DNA of 34,485 nt from a virus (IMGVR_UViG_3300005613_000224:1-34485); one strand, 5' to 3'; counted from the first letter of the stretch, positions 13,918 to 22,022 are shown. Notes: generated from the sequence alone by a model not told the origin. Numbers and translations are program-made.

Positions 13918-14517
13918 TTAGTTATAGAAATCAGTCCACGGTTTTTCAAGAATTGTGTCCTTGTTTCCCCGTTCTTCGATTTCAAAAATCTGATAACCGT
14001 TTAGACGTGCAATCCGTTTGATTCTGTTTACGTCCTTAGTCAAAGATAATGAATTTGATTCGAATTGAATCTTCCTGATGTCGGGAATGTTTTCAAGACT
14101 AAACATAAACTCCAATATTTTACAGTCATGACCTTCCGTGTCGATCTTCAGAAAGTCAAGCGATTCAATACAATCAAAGATTTTGTCAATTGTCACGAAA
14201 TCGACTTCATGCGTTTTGACAAGTCCTGGAACATGGCTGAACATTTTTTCAACTGTTGGATGTGGATTATTAATCGAATTGCATCCTTTCAACCATTCAG
14301 GTAACTGTTGCGCATCGATCACATTCGGATCGCAATAATACACCAAACCAGTTCCGTTCGTGTCTGAAATCGCCGCGTTTATCTTTGTCAATCCTTTTCG
14401 GTTTGGTAGTCGGTCCAAGTAAACTAAAACAGGTTCGATGCATATTCCGACCAATTCAGAATGTGCCAATGTTCGGAAATCGCTTGTCCCGATTTCGATG
14501 AAGTCAAGGTTTTTCAT
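13918..14517 (-). CDS. FkbM-type SAM-dependent methyltransferase, 199 aa
   Basis: Motif I FIEIGTSDF (residues 6-14), acidic loop GICIEPV, and the FkbM signature DFLKIDTEGHDCKILEF are visible, followed by IRKIQFESN. FkbM enzymes usually O-methylate sugars. The gene is flanked by two glycosyltransferases and coupled to the upstream one (ATGA at 14514-14517), so the three probably build and cap a glycan. Slightly shorter than many FkbM proteins but with a complete Rossmann core. Confidence 0.75.
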   Translation of the reverse strand: MKNLDFIEIGTSDFRTLAHSELVGICIEPVLVYLDRLPNRKGLTKINAAISDTNGTGLVYYCDPNVIDAQQLPEWLKGCNSINNPHPTVEKMFSHVPGLVKTHEVDFVTIDKIFDCIESLDFLKIDTEGHDCKILEFMFSLENIPDIRKIQFESNSLSLTKDVNRIKRIARLNGYQIFEIEERGNKDTILEKPWTDFYN

Positions 14518-15194
14518 TTCGTAATTAACGGATTTTGTTTTCTGTGTTCTCTGTGCATGACTGATTCGTGATCGCCATGATATGCAAGCGTTTCAATCGG
14601 TTTCATCATCGGACACCCTAACGCCGTCAGTTTCTTTGTAATTTGATAACCGACACCGCTTGAAATGTCGCCACGATTAAACCACGATTTTGAAACAGGT
14701 TCGACTTCAAACGCTTCCAACGTGTGACGGTTCGTGATGAAACACCCGTCAACGTAACAACATTCCTGAAACGTTTTCCCGTTGATCATGATTTCAGGCT
14801 GTCCCGTTAAACGTTCACCCCATCTGAACCGTTCGCCCTCATTCATCAAATTGAAAGCGAACAACGAATCCCATCCCTGCGCCTCAATCATGTCGATTGT
14901 TTCAAGGTCCAATCCTGTAATATCGTCAGGAAGGAAAACGAAATGTTCGTGACGTGTTCCAAGTGCGATTTGTTGAGCGATCAGCCACTTTTTCCAAAAT
15001 CCGCACTTACCTTCGTGATTTGTTCGGATGTATTGTATTTGTGTTCCTGGATTGAATCTAAATCCATCCATCCAATCAAAACCGTCGGACCATTGCGAAC
15101 CATCATCGATTATCAAAACCTCACGCCCGGCAAGTTCTTCAATCAATGACATCAGCATCGTTTCTCGGTTGTATGTTGTTATGACGAATAACAT
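14514..15194 (-). CDS. Glycosyltransferase, GT-A fold, 226 aa
   Basis: MLFVITTYNRE at the N-terminus, EVLIIDDGSQW, and the acidic metal-binding motif FVFLPDDITGLD (about 86-97) mark a GT-A enzyme. No membrane segment, so it is probably cytoplasmic. Second glycosyltransferase of the cassette; it starts just after a 46-aa membrane protein gene and overlaps the FkbM gene. Confidence 0.7.
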   Translation of the reverse strand: MLFVITTYNRETMLMSLIEELAGREVLIIDDGSQWSDGFDWMDGFRFNPGTQIQYIRTNHEGKCGFWKKWLIAQQIALGTRHEHFVFLPDDITGLDLETIDMIEAQGWDSLFAFNLMNEGERFRWGERLTGQPEIMINGKTFQECCYVDGCFITNRHTLEAFEVEPVSKSWFNRGDISSGVGYQITKKLTALGCPMMKPIETLAYHGDHESVMHREHRKQNPLITK

Positions 15195-15195
15195 C

Positions 15196-15336
15196 CTAAA
15201 TCGTTAAAAGTACATAAATCGAATATCCAATCGCAACCGCGGCAATCGCAAACGAAATGACCGCGGCGCATCCTTGTGCTTTTGTCGGTTCTTTTTTGTC
15301 GTTGCCTTGTGGCACTTCCGCATTCACTTTTTTCAT
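15196..15336 (-). CDS. Small membrane protein, 46 aa, first gene of the glycan cassette
   Basis: Frame from ATG 15336 to TAG 15196: a charged N-terminus with basic residues (MKKVNAEVPQGNDKKEPTKA) followed by one hydrophobic helix (AAVISFAIAAVAIGYSIYVL, residues 24-43). The next ATG (15194) follows the stop by one base. Gap size, promoter upstream and coding composition support a real gene. It might anchor the glycan enzymes at the membrane, but nothing shows this directly. Confidence 0.6.
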   Translation of the reverse strand: MKKVNAEVPQGNDKKEPTKAQGCAAVISFAIAAVAIGYSIYVLLTI

Positions 15337-15358
15337 TATTAAATAATTTTAATTTGAT

Positions 15359-15366
15359 CAAATATA
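15359..15366 (-). promoter_or_regulatory. -7 promoter element for the glycan/tail-chaperone operon
   Basis: Leftward TATATTTG preceded by AATTATTAT, within the 45-nt gap between the large terminase stop (15382) and the 46-aa gene (15336). Perfect fit to TAnnTTTG; no convincing -33 box. The same word AATTATTATTATATTT recurs at other operon starts. Confidence 0.5.
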
Positions 15367-15381
15367 ATAATAATTACAATG

Positions 15382-16578
15382 CTATCGGTATTTACCGTCA
15401 TATTTTCCCTCCGTACCAACAGCATACTGCATCGCGTTCATGGCATGATCGTTCTTTTTCTGTGGTTTACCGGTTGCGTTTCCTTTACTGTCCATGTCCC
15501 AAATATAGCCGTATAATTCCTGAATGATGTCGTTTGAATCTTTGGTGACGTAGAACTTTTCCTTGTTCATTAATTGCACACCGTAATTCACTAAATCCCT
15601 TTTTGAATCACACGGATGAATGTTAACACCCATTTTTCGGATCTCATCAATTGATTTCGGTTCGGCTGAATCTGCATAATGAATTTCATGTTCAAAACCT
15701 GATTCGATAATGATTTCAGCAAGGTCCTGATTAGACAATTTTGATTCGTAGATGATTTGATCAAATATGTATCGACCATTCCAACGATAAACCATAACCC
15801 ACGCCGCAGGATTAACAAAACCGAAATCGACACCGCCACAAATTAAACGAGCTTCTGATGGTATTTCGTAGATGATTTCCCAGTCCTCGTATACTGCGCC
15901 TTCAATCACACCGATTTCACCGCGACCGTAAACGCGCCATTTGTTCGCCCAGTATTTGTTCAGTTCAGGATGTTCCGCATCGGGATTGTCGGAATCAAAT
16001 TCGACACCGTATCCCTTTTTGTGATATAGTAATATTTCGGAACGTTCTTCAGGTGACAGATATTCGTTATCCAGGAAAGTAAGTTTTTCGAAATCGCAAT
16101 CATCACGGTTTTGAATTTCATCATGAAACCAAAACTTCGCATTCGGATTAAAATCGATGAAGATATTTTTCGCTCTAGATGTTGCCTCCCGATAAGATTC
16201 AAAATTGATTTTGTTTGCCTCGTTGACAAATACAATGTCGGACCGCAAACCCTTCCCGATGTCGTCTTTGTCCATGCCGATAAAACGAATGAATGAACCC
16301 GTGGGAAATGTGACTTTTGCTTGACCGTGATCTTTTCCCATGATTGTAGCCTGCAAACCGAATGACTGAATGATCTTAATTGTGTCTTTTAGGACGGTGT
16401 CACGCATTTTTGATAGTTCTGCGCTTATCACATAACATTCCTTATTTTTTTCACGAGCAAGATGGTTGATGATCAGAATCATGATTGCGATCGTCTTTCC
16501 TGCGCCCTGACCACCCTGAACGCCTTTTATACGTTTGCGCATCGATGCAATCTTTCGAAGTGCTGTGGTTTGTTTCAT
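15382..16578 (-). CDS. terL: Large terminase subunit, 398 aa
   Basis: Walker A GGQGAGKT (22-29), Walker B IVFVNEAN (115-122) and the RNase-H-like nuclease residues D251 (GGVDFGF), D303 (HYADSAEP) and D377 (KKNDHAMNAMQYAV) are all present. It packages DNA into the prohead and cuts the concatemer. The type resembles Terminase_3/PBSX, often associated with headful or cohesive packaging. Full length; ATG at 16578. It is separated from the small subunit by an inserted metallophosphoesterase gene. Confidence 0.9.
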   Translation of the reverse strand: MKQTTALRKIASMRKRIKGVQGGQGAGKTIAIMILIINHLAREKNKECYVISAELSKMRDTVLKDTIKIIQSFGLQATIMGKDHGQAKVTFPTGSFIRFIGMDKDDIGKGLRSDIVFVNEANKINFESYREATSRAKNIFIDFNPNAKFWFHDEIQNRDDCDFEKLTFLDNEYLSPEERSEILLYHKKGYGVEFDSDNPDAEHPELNKYWANKWRVYGRGEIGVIEGAVYEDWEIIYEIPSEARLICGGVDFGFVNPAAWVMVYRWNGRYIFDQIIYESKLSNQDLAEIIIESGFEHEIHYADSAEPKSIDEIRKMGVNIHPCDSKRDLVNYGVQLMNKEKFYVTKDSNDIIQELYGYIWDMDSKGNATGKPQKKNDHAMNAMQYAVGTEGKYDGKYR

Positions 16579-16631
16579 GCTGTTAAATTTATAAAAATCC
16601 CATCACCCCTTGCATACTAGATAGAGATTGT

Positions 16632-17753
16632 TCAATCAATCAAAGCACGTATGTTAATAGTTCTTCTATCTACTTCTCCGAATCTTTTATGGTACGTTAT
16701 AACTTTGCTATCTCTGCCGCTCAACCAACCTCCACGACTTGCGTAGGCATCTCTAGCCGCTAACGTTCTATGTTGTTCGATTATCATTAGATTAGTTTCT
16801 TTTACTTGCATATTATGTAAATGTCCCGTATGAGCGTAGACATTTTTTGAACTTCCAAATTGCTCTTTGAACTTTGCGGTAAATACGGTGTCAATATTGT
16901 TTAAATTTCTTTTGTGTCCGTGGTGATAAAATAACAAAGTCTCGCCCCACTCAATACAATAATACGGATCGGAACTAGTGTCTATCATAACCCTTGGTTC
17001 GTTCTCGTAGAACGCTGCAAACATCTCACGTAACCAAATAGAACTAGATTCGTCATGGTTACCCTCTGCCATTATTACTATAACGTTTTCGTACTTGTCT
17101 AAAAGCATATGAATAACCTGGCGAATAACTCTAATAGCAACCCTTACTAATTTGTTGAATCGGGTATCAGCGTCTAAAACGTGTTTGCTTTGTGGTGTTA
17201 CGGCTAATATACCATCCCAATGTAGAAAGTCTCCAAGTTGAGCGAAAATTGCAGTACTAGCGAACGGGCTGTTTGTTATCGCATAACGGAAGTAATTTAA
17301 TAGAACTTCCTCGGCTATTTTCATGTCCCAATCCGCTCCCGTCTCTTCTCCCCATGCCATCATACCTAAATGAAAGTCCGTTAACGTGTATTGGTTGATC
17401 AACTCGCTCTCTACGATTGGCATTTTATACTCACGAGGCTTAACGGGTTTAATGTCTTCTAATAAAGCGTCTAACGCTTCTCTAGCCGCCTTTAGTCTTG
17501 TTTCTTTGTCGACTTCGGTCTTAGTCCATTCCATGACTAAGTTGCCGTCAGCGTCTTTTAAAGTTGATTTGCCTTTTATAATTAAATGCTCTCCCCTTAT
17601 TCGCCTTAATTCTGCCTGTTGCTTAAGGGTTATCAAATACTTCGGGTTGCCCTTTTTAGGTTTCTTCTTAATCTCAAAGCCCAACGCTTTAGCTTCTTCG
17701 TTGTTTAATCTGACTGCTGCTCTATTCATAGTTTTGAATTTGCACCTATTCAT
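16632..17753 (-). CDS. Calcineurin-like metallophosphoesterase, 373 aa, between the terminase genes
   Basis: The metal-binding motifs are in order: TDFHLG, QLGDFLHWDG, EGNHDESS, YHHGHKR and AHTGHLHNM. This is a complete two-metal phosphoesterase site. The N-terminal 120 residues are basic and may bind DNA. I start at ATG 17753 (8-nt overlap with terS); ATG 17729 is also possible and begins with the same word ATGAATAG. Codon use (AGA, CTA, ACG) differs from both terminase genes, suggesting later insertion. The substrate, whether DNA ends, a nucleotide signal or RNA, is unknown. Confidence 0.8.
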   Translation of the reverse strand: MNRCKFKTMNRAAVRLNNEEAKALGFEIKKKPKKGNPKYLITLKQQAELRRIRGEHLIIKGKSTLKDADGNLVMEWTKTEVDKETRLKAAREALDALLEDIKPVKPREYKMPIVESELINQYTLTDFHLGMMAWGEETGADWDMKIAEEVLLNYFRYAITNSPFASTAIFAQLGDFLHWDGILAVTPQSKHVLDADTRFNKLVRVAIRVIRQVIHMLLDKYENVIVIMAEGNHDESSSIWLREMFAAFYENEPRVMIDTSSDPYYCIEWGETLLFYHHGHKRNLNNIDTVFTAKFKEQFGSSKNVYAHTGHLHNMQVKETNLMIIEQHRTLAARDAYASRGGWLSGRDSKVITYHKRFGEVDRRTINIRALID

Positions 17754-18165
17754 CGTCACCAAGCGGATCGATGTTCAGTATTTTCACGCTCGCATTCTGA
17801 TTCACATTTTGATTGTCATATAATGAATTTAGCCGTGCGGTCAGGTTCGAATTATAGAATCCCGTCATGCCGCCTTCGATCTGTTCATTTCTGATTTCCT
17901 CCCGTATACGCGCGATGATAGGTGAAAATTCGTTGTATTGTTCGTCACGGTTTATCCAATACGCTTGGATGCTCCCAATCTTTTCAGCGCAATAACATTT
18001 GAAACCTTCAATGGAAAGCGGTCTTTCGATCGGTGTGTTCACTTTCAATCCTTCCTTTCCGACATACTCAACCTTGATGCGCGGATTATCTTTGACGTTC
18101 TTGCGATACGCTTGAAATAGTTCCCACATTTTTTCAGGTGTTTTGATGTATTTATGTTTCGCCAT
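17746..18165 (-). CDS. terS: Small terminase subunit, 139 aa
   Basis: Starts at ATG 18165 (MAKHKYIKTPEKMWELFQAY). The segment IEGFKCYCAEKIGSIQAYW, then NEFSPIIARIREEIRNEQIE and GGMTGFYNSNLTARLN, is characteristic of small terminase proteins of Gram-negative and Bacteroidota phages. It recognises the packaging site and feeds DNA to TerL. Upstream overlap of 14 nt with the 146-aa gene. Confidence 0.8.
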   Translation of the reverse strand: MAKHKYIKTPEKMWELFQAYRKNVKDNPRIKVEYVGKEGLKVNTPIERPLSIEGFKCYCAEKIGSIQAYWINRDEQYNEFSPIIARIREEIRNEQIEGGMTGFYNSNLTARLNSLYDNQNVNQNASVKILNIDPLGDDE

Positions 18166-18592
18166 CCTTTTCAAATTTTCGATTTCTTCTTTTCACTTTC
18201 TGTCCTGCTGACCATTTTTTGAACCTGAACGCAATTCGGATCATCCAATACAACGGATTGAATCGCGTTTTGAATGTATGGTCCACGACTGCGGAAATGA
18301 TCAGGGAACGAATCTCACGGTGTTTGAATGATTGTTGCACCGCTTTTTTAACGATGAAGGGATTTGCGAAAATGTATGCGTTCGAATCTCCTTCAGGTGT
18401 CACGACAAAATTAATGATTCGTCTGTTCCCTGCATCGTCGATTGATACTCCAGGCATCCCGTCATAAAAACCGCCTGCGTTCTGCAATGACTTTTTGACT
18501 TTCCGTTCATGCAATGGAATCGGATTTCCGTTTGCTTTCGGTTTGTTCATTCGTTTCGCCCGTCTTTTGATTGATGCCCTATTCTTTCTCAT
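18152..18592 (-). CDS. Hypothetical basic protein, 146 aa
   Basis: Very basic ends (MRKNRASIKRRAKRMNKPKA; C-terminal KVKRRNRKFEKDGET) around a mixed core with INFVVTPEGDSNAYIFANPF. No family recognised. Nucleic-acid binding is likely from charge. Coupled by short overlaps to the genes before and after, next to terS. Confidence 0.5.
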   Translation of the reverse strand: MRKNRASIKRRAKRMNKPKANGNPIPLHERKVKKSLQNAGGFYDGMPGVSIDDAGNRRIINFVVTPEGDSNAYIFANPFIVKKAVQQSFKHREIRSLIISAVVDHTFKTRFNPLYWMIRIAFRFKKWSAGQKVKRRNRKFEKDGET

Positions 18593-19076
18593 CCTGAACC
18601 GGATTTAATAAAAAATCAATCATTTGTTGTTTCTTCGGCGGTTTCCCGTTGTTGATTGTGCGCTTGATTGATGTCGGCGCAATCGCATCGAACTTCGCTT
18701 TGATTTCCTTGTATGAAAGTTCTTCGCTTTTCTCCGCTTTTGGTTCAGCTTTCTTTTTCGGTTTCAATGGCTTTGCAATCCTGTCCGTTTTGACTGCGGA
18801 TTTATACGGTCTTTTGTCGTATCGGTTGAACCAATTGCGAACCATTCTTTGAATCGTCTTGATGCAATCGCCACAAGTTCGGTCAAGTTTTGGTGCTGTT
18901 CTTCCGAACGCATCTTCAATCTCTACGTAAGCCTGATAAGCAAGTTCCAAGTCTGCGCCTGACAACGTTCCCGATTCGATTGAATCACGTCGTTTAAGCA
19001 ATTCCGATTGAATTGTCAACGGAATCAGGTCATCACCTGAATAGTGTTTCTTTTTTTGTGTGTGTTGGTATCCCAT
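18579..19076 (-). CDS. Hypothetical protein, 165 aa, with SAP-like C-terminus
   Basis: Start chosen at ATG 19076 (MGYQHTQKKKHYSG), directly after the stop of the membrane protein gene. Contains CGDC, a Lys/Pro-rich linker (KPLKPKKKAEPKAEK) and a C-terminal segment LSYKEIKAKFDAI with INNGKPPKKQQMIDFLL that looks like a small helical SAP-type DNA-binding motif. Related proteins occur near terminase genes in Bacteroidota phages. Function unknown. Confidence 0.5.
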   Translation of the reverse strand: MGYQHTQKKKHYSGDDLIPLTIQSELLKRRDSIESGTLSGADLELAYQAYVEIEDAFGRTAPKLDRTCGDCIKTIQRMVRNWFNRYDKRPYKSAVKTDRIAKPLKPKKKAEPKAEKSEELSYKEIKAKFDAIAPTSIKRTINNGKPPKKQQMIDFLLNPVQDEKE

Positions 19077-19077
19077 T

Positions 19078-19386
19078 TTATACAGATTTATGTCCGAACA
19101 AAACATCAAACAAACGGCTGATGATTGTGTTCGAAATTATGAGCAATATACAATTTAATAAATCACCAGTCAATAAATAGGTGATAATTGATGCAAGAAC
19201 GCCCATCCAAAAGGACGTGCAAAAGTAACAGAAAAAAACCCGATGCCATGTTTTTAAGGCTTCGACTTTCGATGTCCATCTTTTGTATCCGAGTAATTGT
19301 TTGATGCGCATATCAATTGCGAAAACATCAAACCAAATCATCACGATCAAGGATGTCACAAGTTGTGCGATAATTAGTGTCTTCAT
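19078..19386 (-). CDS. Membrane protein, 102 aa
   Basis: Three hydrophobic segments: IIAQLVTSLIVMIWFDVF (about 4-21), FFCYFCTSFWMGVLASIITY (about 51-70) and CILLIISNTIISRLFDVLF (about 79-97). No lysis signature is clear. It overlaps the sigma-like gene by 59 nt. It may be a late membrane effector or an additional holin; neither is supported directly. Confidence 0.5.
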   Translation of the reverse strand: MKTLIIAQLVTSLIVMIWFDVFAIDMRIKQLLGYKRWTSKVEALKTWHRVFFCYFCTSFWMGVLASIITYLLTGDLLNCILLIISNTIISRLFDVLFGHKSV

Positions 19387-19846
19387 AGAATTTGTTCATT
19401 GCCTCTTTTCGATGTCTCCAAAATGCGGCGCGTTCAATTTCGATTGCCTCGCACGCTGAATTGATGTCCTTCGAATATAGAGTGATTAAAATAATGTTTT
19501 TGTAAAAAAGTAGATCTTCATTTTCTGACGGTGAATTGATCCATTTTAGTAATGCGATTTCCCTGCGGATTCGTTCGTCTTGTTCTATTTCAATAACCTG
19601 GTGACGGTTTGTGTCGTATGGAACACGGCGTTCGAAATCCTGTTTGATCGCAATCGCTTCATGTCGCATCATTGTCAGAAAATAGGCGACCGCGTTATTT
19701 GGTCGCCATGATTCGTCTTTCAGTTCTTTTTCCTTCAGCTTTAGCCACGTTTGATTGAAAAGTTCATCGGGATCAATAGGAAAAAAATTCCGTGATGCCT
19801 CCCGACATTGTTTTGATTCAATAACTATCCTTGTGGCTTTCTGCAT
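19328..19846 (-). CDS. Sigma-factor-like (ECF type) protein, 172 aa
   Basis: The N-terminal half (DPDELFNQTWLKLKE, then NNAVAYFLTMMRHEAIAIKQ) matches sigma-70 region 2 helices; the C-terminal part (ILITLYSKDINSACEAIEIE, then RAAFWRHRKEAMNKF) fits a degenerate region 4 helix-turn-helix. Such genes lie before the terminase in Bacteroidota phages and may direct late transcription (inference). The ATG is only 4 nt after a TATATTTG -7 box, so the mRNA would be nearly leaderless. Confidence 0.6.
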   Translation of the reverse strand: MQKATRIVIESKQCREASRNFFPIDPDELFNQTWLKLKEKELKDESWRPNNAVAYFLTMMRHEAIAIKQDFERRVPYDTNRHQVIEIEQDERIRREIALLKWINSPSENEDLLFYKNIILITLYSKDINSACEAIEIERAAFWRHRKEAMNKFYEDTNYRTTCDILDRDDLV

Positions 19847-19850
19847 TGTT

Positions 19851-19858
19851 CAAATATA
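19851..19858 (-). promoter_or_regulatory. -7 promoter element directly before the sigma-like gene
   Basis: Leftward TATATTTG, preceded by AATAATTATTAC. Only AACA separates it from the ATG at 19846; transcription would begin at or just inside the codon, giving a leaderless message. Confidence 0.5.
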
Positions 19859-19865
19859 GTAATAA

Positions 19866-20108
19866 TTATTTGATTTGAATTGAACAGATCAGAACCTTGT
19901 CACCGTTGCCGATGAAATGATAATCCCCGTTTGAATGTCCGATGTATTGCAATGTATGCCATTGTTCAAACGATCTTGGACATTGCCGAACGTGTCGCCC
20001 ACAAAGATAGCCGTCAACATTCCATCGTTGATTTTTTCCGATTTCAGGTGCATTGATTATGTGTTGATTCATCTTGTCCCGTCTTTTGATTTCGAATTTG
20101 TTTTTCAT
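19866..20108 (-). CDS. Hypothetical protein, 80 aa
   Basis: Contains WNVDGYLCGRHVRQCPRSF, then EQWHTLQYIGHSNGDYHF and GDKVLICSI, a small beta-rich protein with Cys/His that might bind a metal. No family assigned. Start at ATG 20108 follows the preceding stop closely; MNQHII at 20072 is an alternative. Confidence 0.5.
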   Translation of the reverse strand: MKNKFEIKRRDKMNQHIINAPEIGKNQRWNVDGYLCGRHVRQCPRSFEQWHTLQYIGHSNGDYHFIGNGDKVLICSIQIK

Positions 20109-20110
20109 AG

Positions 20111-20353
20111 CTATATAATATCTGATGCTGTGATATACATATCACAAAGTAATTTTCGTATTATCTTTTTGATTTTGTCTTTATTTTCTTGCGTATCTTC
20201 TAAGCAAAGAAGTTCTAAATCTGTTGATACATATTCGGATATTTTTCTATCAATGTTATATAGGTTGAATAATGCTAATACTTCATGAATTGATTCAATG
20301 GTGATTTCAATTGTTATTGGCTTAAATTCTTTATCCTTCTTTTCTATTTTCAT
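20111..20353 (-). CDS. Hypothetical acidic helical protein, 80 aa
   Basis: Asp/Glu/Lys-rich with a central hydrophobic helix (SIHEVLALFNLYNIDRKI) and the end IIRKLLCDMYITAS. No family recognised. Preceded by the leader AACTAAAAACTAAAAACATG, a doubled form of the motif found before many genes here. Confidence 0.5.
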   Translation of the reverse strand: MKIEKKDKEFKPITIEITIESIHEVLALFNLYNIDRKISEYVSTDLELLCLEDTQENKDKIKKIIRKLLCDMYITASDII

Positions 20354-20357
20354 GTTT

Positions 20358-20891
20358 TTAGTTTTTAGTTATTACAAAACGCCATTCAGTCAATCGTCCG
20401 TCCATTTCAAGGCATGAACTTCGGATGATTTCGAATCCTTCAGGTGATTCAATTTCAGGTGCATCAATCAAGTCGGTTGTCCCATTGCAAACCCGAACCA
20501 CGAACGCATCACCTTCCTTTTGTATCTTCCAGTTTCGAACCCGTTGTCCGTCGATTTCCTTCAGGCGTGAAATAAAATGACGCATGATCAGAACCTTGCT
20601 GTGAATGGTTCTGAACATCGGACAAACATCAAGATAGTTCATGGCTTTTTTGTTCATGGTTATGGCGCAAGAATGGGGACCGCATCCCTCATAACCTACA
20701 TCGATACCAATTGAACGCCATGACGCTTTCTTTTCGAATCTGTCTTTGTTGTCTCTTAGAACATTAATCACGACCTTTCGCGCATCAGGAATCAACCCCT
20801 TTTTTGTTCGCGCCTTGATTTGTTCTTCTTTGATTCCCGTCACTATTTCCACCGCTTCGAATAGTTCTTTTGTGAATTGTTTTCTGTTCAT
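20358..20891 (-). CDS. DnaA-domain-IV-like DNA-binding protein, 177 aa
   Basis: Start at ATG 20891 (MNRKQFTKELFEAVEIVTGI) after AACTAAAAAC. The first ~120 residues follow the layout of DnaA domain IV: basic loop helix (KARTKKGLIPDARKVVINVL), a helix-turn-helix with WRSIGIDVG, then HSCAITMNKKAMNYL where DnaA has DHSTVLHA, and FRTIHSKVL. There is no ATPase domain. The C-terminal part is beta-rich. It could bind DnaA boxes or the phage origin to steer initiation. The assignment is from motif reading only. Confidence 0.55.
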   Translation of the reverse strand: MNRKQFTKELFEAVEIVTGIKEEQIKARTKKGLIPDARKVVINVLRDNKDRFEKKASWRSIGIDVGYEGCGPHSCAITMNKKAMNYLDVCPMFRTIHSKVLIMRHFISRLKEIDGQRVRNWKIQKEGDAFVVRVCNGTTDLIDAPEIESPEGFEIIRSSCLEMDGRLTEWRFVITKN

Positions 20892-20901
20892 GTTTTTAGT
20901 T

Positions 20902-21294
20902 TTAAAACGGAAGATCATCTTCAACGTCTTTCGTGTTCGTTTCTGTTTTCGGTTGCTTCCGGGCTTGCTTTCGACCTCCCATCATTTGAAGTTCTTGACA
21001 AATGATTTCTGTCATGTACTTCGTTTCGCCGTCCTTCTCCCATTTCTTGTAGTCGATTTTACCCGTCACACAAAGAAGATCGCCTTTTTTGACGTACTTT
21101 TCGACGACATCAACCGTTCGACCGTGAACAATAACATTGTGCCATTGCGTTTTTTCTTTGATTTCTCCCGTCTGTTTGTCGGTCCATTTCTTTGATGTGG
21201 CGAGCGCAAATTTACCAATGCGCCCACCGTTATCGAATGAAACAAATTCAGGATCTTTCCCGACGTTTCCAATTAAGATTGCTGTGTTTTTCAT
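20902..21294 (-). CDS. ssb: Single-stranded DNA-binding protein, 130 aa
   Basis: OB-fold with the family's N-terminus (MKNTAILIGNVGKDPEFVSF), the core WHNVIVHGRTVDVVEKYVKK and GDLLCVTGKIDYKKW, a hydrophilic tail and the acidic tip DDLPF that recruits partner proteins. Coats ssDNA in replication and recombination. ATGA overlap with the nuclease gene upstream ties it to recombination. Confidence 0.9.
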   Translation of the reverse strand: MKNTAILIGNVGKDPEFVSFDNGGRIGKFALATSKKWTDKQTGEIKEKTQWHNVIVHGRTVDVVEKYVKKGDLLCVTGKIDYKKWEKDGETKYMTEIICQELQMMGGRKQARKQPKTETNTKDVEDDLPF

Positions 21295-22022
21295 ATTTTT
21301 TCAATTAACTGTTTGATGTATCCGCGACAAACGCGAACACGAAATTCAACTTGTTTAATAAATTCAGGATCATATTCGAATTGATATTGTTTAATTCGCA
21401 GGTTTGACGGTAATCCCTCATAATTTGCAGGCTCATCCCATTCCAATTCTTCAGGTGTGTTCTGCAAGGTATAAACCAAACGCGCTTTTCGTTTGCCTGT
21501 CAAATGCATATACCCTTGCAATTGCATCCAATAAGCGAGATCAACATCATCTTCGAATAACGGAAACGTGAAACAGTCCCATGATGCTTTCATGTCGATC
21601 ACCTCATCAGACAAAATCAAATCAGGTGTTCCCGTCATGAAATCGTTTTCAAATGATTCAATGTTTTGAAGAACGAATCCAAGTCCACGCTGTTCGGCAT
21701 AGTATTCAAGCGCAATGGCTTCGACTTCCAAACCTTTAGACAGATACCTGTTTTCGATTCGTTTCTTTGTTCCGTACAATTGCTCTTTCAACCATTGTTT
21801 ACAATACGATTTTAATGTTTCCGGAATAGTTGGATTTTCTCGCTTGTCGATTAGGTCGTCCATTTCCGTTTTCATGTTGTCAGTCAACGGCTTTGCGCCA
21901 GGACTTAAATGACGATCTGTCAACGCTTTCAACTTTTGCGATTGTTTTTCAGTCAATCCGATTGTTCCCGTCATTATCTGCGCAATCGCTGAACATCGGA
22001 TTTTGAATTGTTTATTTTCCAT
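21291..22022 (-). CDS. YqaJ-like / PD-(D/E)XK exonuclease, 243 aa
   Basis: The RCSAIAQIMTG start, GLEVEAIALEYY (E98/E101), GTPDLILSDEVIDMKASW (D134, then D143-x-K145) and the YWMQLQGYMHLTG helix with Q167 match the phage recombination exonuclease family. With SSB and the OB-like protein nearby it would act in end resection and annealing, or in host DNA breakdown. Full-length core. ATG at 22022 overlaps the previous gene by 11 nt. Confidence 0.8.
   Translation of the reverse strand: MENKQFKIRCSAIAQIMTGTIGLTEKQSQKLKALTDRHLSPGAKPLTDNMKTEMDDLIDKRENPTIPETLKSYCKQWLKEQLYGTKKRIENRYLSKGLEVEAIALEYYAEQRGLGFVLQNIESFENDFMTGTPDLILSDEVIDMKASWDCFTFPLFEDDVDLAYWMQLQGYMHLTGKRKARLVYTLQNTPEELEWDEPANYEGLPSNLRIKQYQFEYDPEFIKQVEFRVRVCRGYIKQLIEKI

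Noticed and set aside
15179-15361. A 60-aa leftward frame overlapping 15196-15336
   Set aside because: It has no recognisable pattern; the other frame gives a 46-aa protein with a clear membrane helix, good start and spacing.
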